Below, one piece after another: positions 62,580 to 64,000 of a stretch of 64,000 bases of DNA. Below the pieces are notes generated by a model. It did no database searches, was not told the origin of the DNA, and saw nothing but the letters and a program-made list of their open reading frames with translations. This DNA comes from Oceanicoccus sagamiensis (lineage in GTDB: Bacteria > Pseudomonadota > Gammaproteobacteria > Pseudomonadales > Dasaniaceae): positions 1,798,001 through 1,862,000 of the forward strand of contig NZ_CP019343.1 of the NCBI RefSeq assembly GCF_002117105.1, given 5' to 3'. The position numbers and the translations under genes are program-made. Each line of letters begins with the position of its first letter. Position 1 is the first letter of the stretch.

Positions 62580-62945
62580 ATGAAGCCCTTAACAAGGAAT
62601 AATTGTTCACTCTGCCGTTTTCAGCGTGGGGCTTTGGTGGTGCTATTGGCCATCAGCAGCGCCTATGCTGAAAAGCTGAGTGAAGAAGATTTACTGGAAC
62701 AACAAGAATACCGTAGCGATTTGGAAGAAGTGGTGGTGGTAGGTGCTGAGCCGGAATGGCGTAAGAATATGGATAAGCAGGAAGAGTGGCGCCCCGACCG
62801 TTTTAAATTACCAGAGAACCCACCGTCCCGGTCACGCATGGAATGGTTTCCTGAATATACCAAGGATGAGCGGGATAATTATCAAGGTGTTCGGGATCGT
62901 ACTGGTGAAAATCCGGAGTTTCAAATCTTTAAAATGAAATTTTAG
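62580..62945 (+). CDS. Short exported protein with TonB-plug-like motif
   Basis: A 121-residue protein that I do not recognise. An N-terminal hydrophobic segment (about residues 17-30, ending A-Y-A) is a likely signal peptide. The mature part contains L-E-E-V-V-V-V-G near residue 50, a motif otherwise seen at the N-terminal plug of TonB-dependent receptors, but no barrel follows. The rest is charged, Pro/Arg/Glu-rich and probably disordered. It starts 3 bp after the solute-binding gene, so the two are probably co-transcribed. Confidence 0.6.
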   Translation: MKPLTRNNCSLCRFQRGALVVLLAISSAYAEKLSEEDLLEQQEYRSDLEEVVVVGAEPEWRKNMDKQEEWRPDRFKLPENPPSRSRMEWFPEYTKDERDNYQGVRDRTGENPEFQIFKMKF

Positions 62946-62999
62946 TCCTGTTATTTATCTCTGCGCGTATTATTTGGGAAATATACTTAAGCCTGTGGG

Positions 63000-63020
63000 G
63001 GTGGATTGCAATCCACCCTA
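63000..63020. repeat. REP-like palindrome, single copy
   Basis: GGTGGATTGCAATCCACC (63000-63017) is a perfect palindrome of the same family as the elements at 11.4, 33.7 and 46.8 kb, with the CCCTA flank on the right. It lies between two convergent genes. Confidence 0.75.
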
Positions 63021-63123
63021 CTGTGTTCGATGTTGTGGTTTGAAAGCGCTATTGGCTTAAAATGCCGATGCTAGATTATTGTTCTCAGACTCCATGATGC
63101 TTTCGTGGGAATGACACGATGGA

Positions 63124-63507
63124 TTACAGCGATAAGATCACTTCCACTTCTATCGACGCTCCTTTTGGCAATGCCGCCACTTGAACGCAAGCTCTTGCGG
63201 GAAACGGCTGTTTAAAAACACCGGCCATCACTTCATTCACTTCGGCAAAGTCGCCGAGGTCAGTTAATGAAATATTCACTTTAACCGCATCATCCAGGCT
63301 GCCTCCCGCTGCTGCGGCCACCTCCGTCAGGTTGTTAAAGACTTGTTGGGCCTGAGCTTTGATATCGCCGGCGATCAACTCCATGGTCTCTGGGATTAAT
63401 GGAATTTGCCCCGATAAATAAACGGTGTCGCCGACTTTAACGGCTTGTGAATAAGGGCCTATCGCTTGTGGTGCTTTGTTGGTAGCAATGATTTCTTTTT
63501 GGCTCAC
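63124..63507 (-). CDS. ridA: Reactive intermediate deaminase RidA
   Basis: A trimeric Rid/YjgF deaminase of 127 residues that clears 2-aminoacrylate and related imines. The signature A-P-Q-A-I-G-P-Y-S-Q-A lies near residue 12, and Y-L-S-G-Q-I-P near residue 29. The active-site Arg is in F-P-A-R-A-C-V-Q-V (residue about 105). It follows spoT on the same strand, the order found in Pseudomonas. Confidence 0.92.
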   Translation of the reverse strand: MSQKEIIATNKAPQAIGPYSQAVKVGDTVYLSGQIPLIPETMELIAGDIKAQAQQVFNNLTEVAAAAGGSLDDAVKVNISLTDLGDFAEVNEVMAGVFKQPFPARACVQVAALPKGASIEVEVILSL

Positions 63508-63548
63508 AATATAATCCTTCTAATTAAAACGGGGAGTAAGCGGGAGTA

Positions 63549-64000
63549 TTAGTGTTTTGCGCGAGTGACTTTAACCACTTCTTTAACCCGGCGAAGATGT
63601 TTCATAATTCGCGCCAGATGAATGCGTGAATGGACACCGACGACCACATTAACACTGTTAAGTCTTGGGCCCTCTTCCTCGACATCAATTTTTTCAATAT
63701 TGGCATCCAGACTATTTATTTTAGTGGCCAATACGGCGATGATACCGCGGCTTTTTTCCAGTTCAACTTTGAGTTCAACCGAGAATTCACCTTCTAAAGT
63801 ATCATCCCAGCGTAAGGGTACCGAACGTTCCGGGTTGTTACGAAAATCCTGGCTGTTATGGCAGTTATCCGTATGAACAACAATGCCGCGCTCTGAACTG
63901 ATAAAGCCGACAATAGGGTCGCCGGGTATGGGGTAGCAGCAGCGGGCAAAATTAACCTGGAAACCTTCACTACCACGAATAACCAGTGGCGAGTGGCCGG
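63549..64000 (-). CDS. spoT: (p)ppGpp synthase/hydrolase SpoT, C-terminal part
   Basis: The reading frame is open to the window edge, so only the last 149 residues are seen. The conserved zinc-finger/RIS region contains A-R-C-C-Y-P-I-P-G-D-P-I and V-V-H-T-D-N-C. The ACT domain follows with F-S-V-E-L-K-V-E, A-T-K-I-N-S-L-D-A-N-I-E and the terminal R-V-K-E-V-V-K-V-T-R. This is the sensory end of SpoT/Rel proteins. The catalytic HD and synthetase domains lie outside. The frame ends about 40 bases before ridA. Confidence 0.9.
   Translation of the reverse strand, partial: GHSPLVIRGSEGFQVNFARCCYPIPGDPIVGFISSERGIVVHTDNCHNSQDFRNNPERSVPLRWDDTLEGEFSVELKVELEKSRGIIAVLATKINSLDANIEKIDVEEEGPRLNSVNVVVGVHSRIHLARIMKHLRRVKEVVKVTRAKH

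Overview
The window looks like a chromosomal segment of an aerobic gammaproteobacterium related to Pseudomonas and the marine Cellvibrionales/Spongiibacteraceae; this assignment is inferred from gene content, not from a database search. Many genes match groups I recall lying near each other on the Pseudomonas chromosome: lptM-lysA-dapF-DUF484-xerC, argH-algZ-algR-hemC-hemD, cyaA, sutA, glnK-amtB, comM-ubiK, recG-oxyR, spoT-ridA and a cytochrome c5. G+C is moderate and codon use is even. No phage, integron, CRISPR array or intact insertion sequence is visible.

Layout. 1-7.8 kb holds the 3' part of a TPR gene, tRNA-Arg(CCG), cytochrome c5, small membrane proteins, a decayed Rpn-type nuclease/transposase fragment, a TetR regulator and two exported proteins. 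7.8-20 kb is the accessory, catabolic part. It has a Rieske oxygenase, a luciferase-like oxidoreductase and an enoyl-CoA hydratase, then an arsenic operon (arsR-arsC-acr3-arsH), then a TetR-controlled CoA-linked cluster (acyl-CoA dehydrogenase, two SDRs, acyl-CoA ligase, acetoacetate decarboxylase-like protein). 20-25.4 kb holds a PEP-CTERM protein, DUF2164, DinB, a BLUF photoreceptor, a ZIP transporter, a Fic protein lacking its catalytic His, and HexR.

25.5-36.3 kb holds uvrD, an orphan TRAP binding protein, comM, ubiK and a nitrogen module. In that module a porin, glnK and amtB lie behind a strong sigma-54 promoter with three NtrC-like sites. A second PII gene nearby has a sigma-70-like promoter. 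36.4-54.6 kb is conserved housekeeping: sutA, yigB, xerC, DUF484, dapF, lysA, lptM, cyaA, argH, algZR and hemCDXY. 54.6-64 kb holds an alpha/beta hydrolase, a YbaK-HDOD fusion, recG, oxyR, an epimerase, a solute-binding protein, ridA and the 3' end of spoT.

Two patterns cut across the window. Four genes (a TetR gene, a DoxX-like gene, lysA and hemC) are each broken by what looks like one missing base in a run of four or five G or C. Because lysA and hemC are normally essential, base-calling error is more likely than gene death. Second, a palindrome with core GGTGGATTATAATCCACC recurs in four intergenic places, twice as inverted pairs, and behaves like a REP/BIME family.
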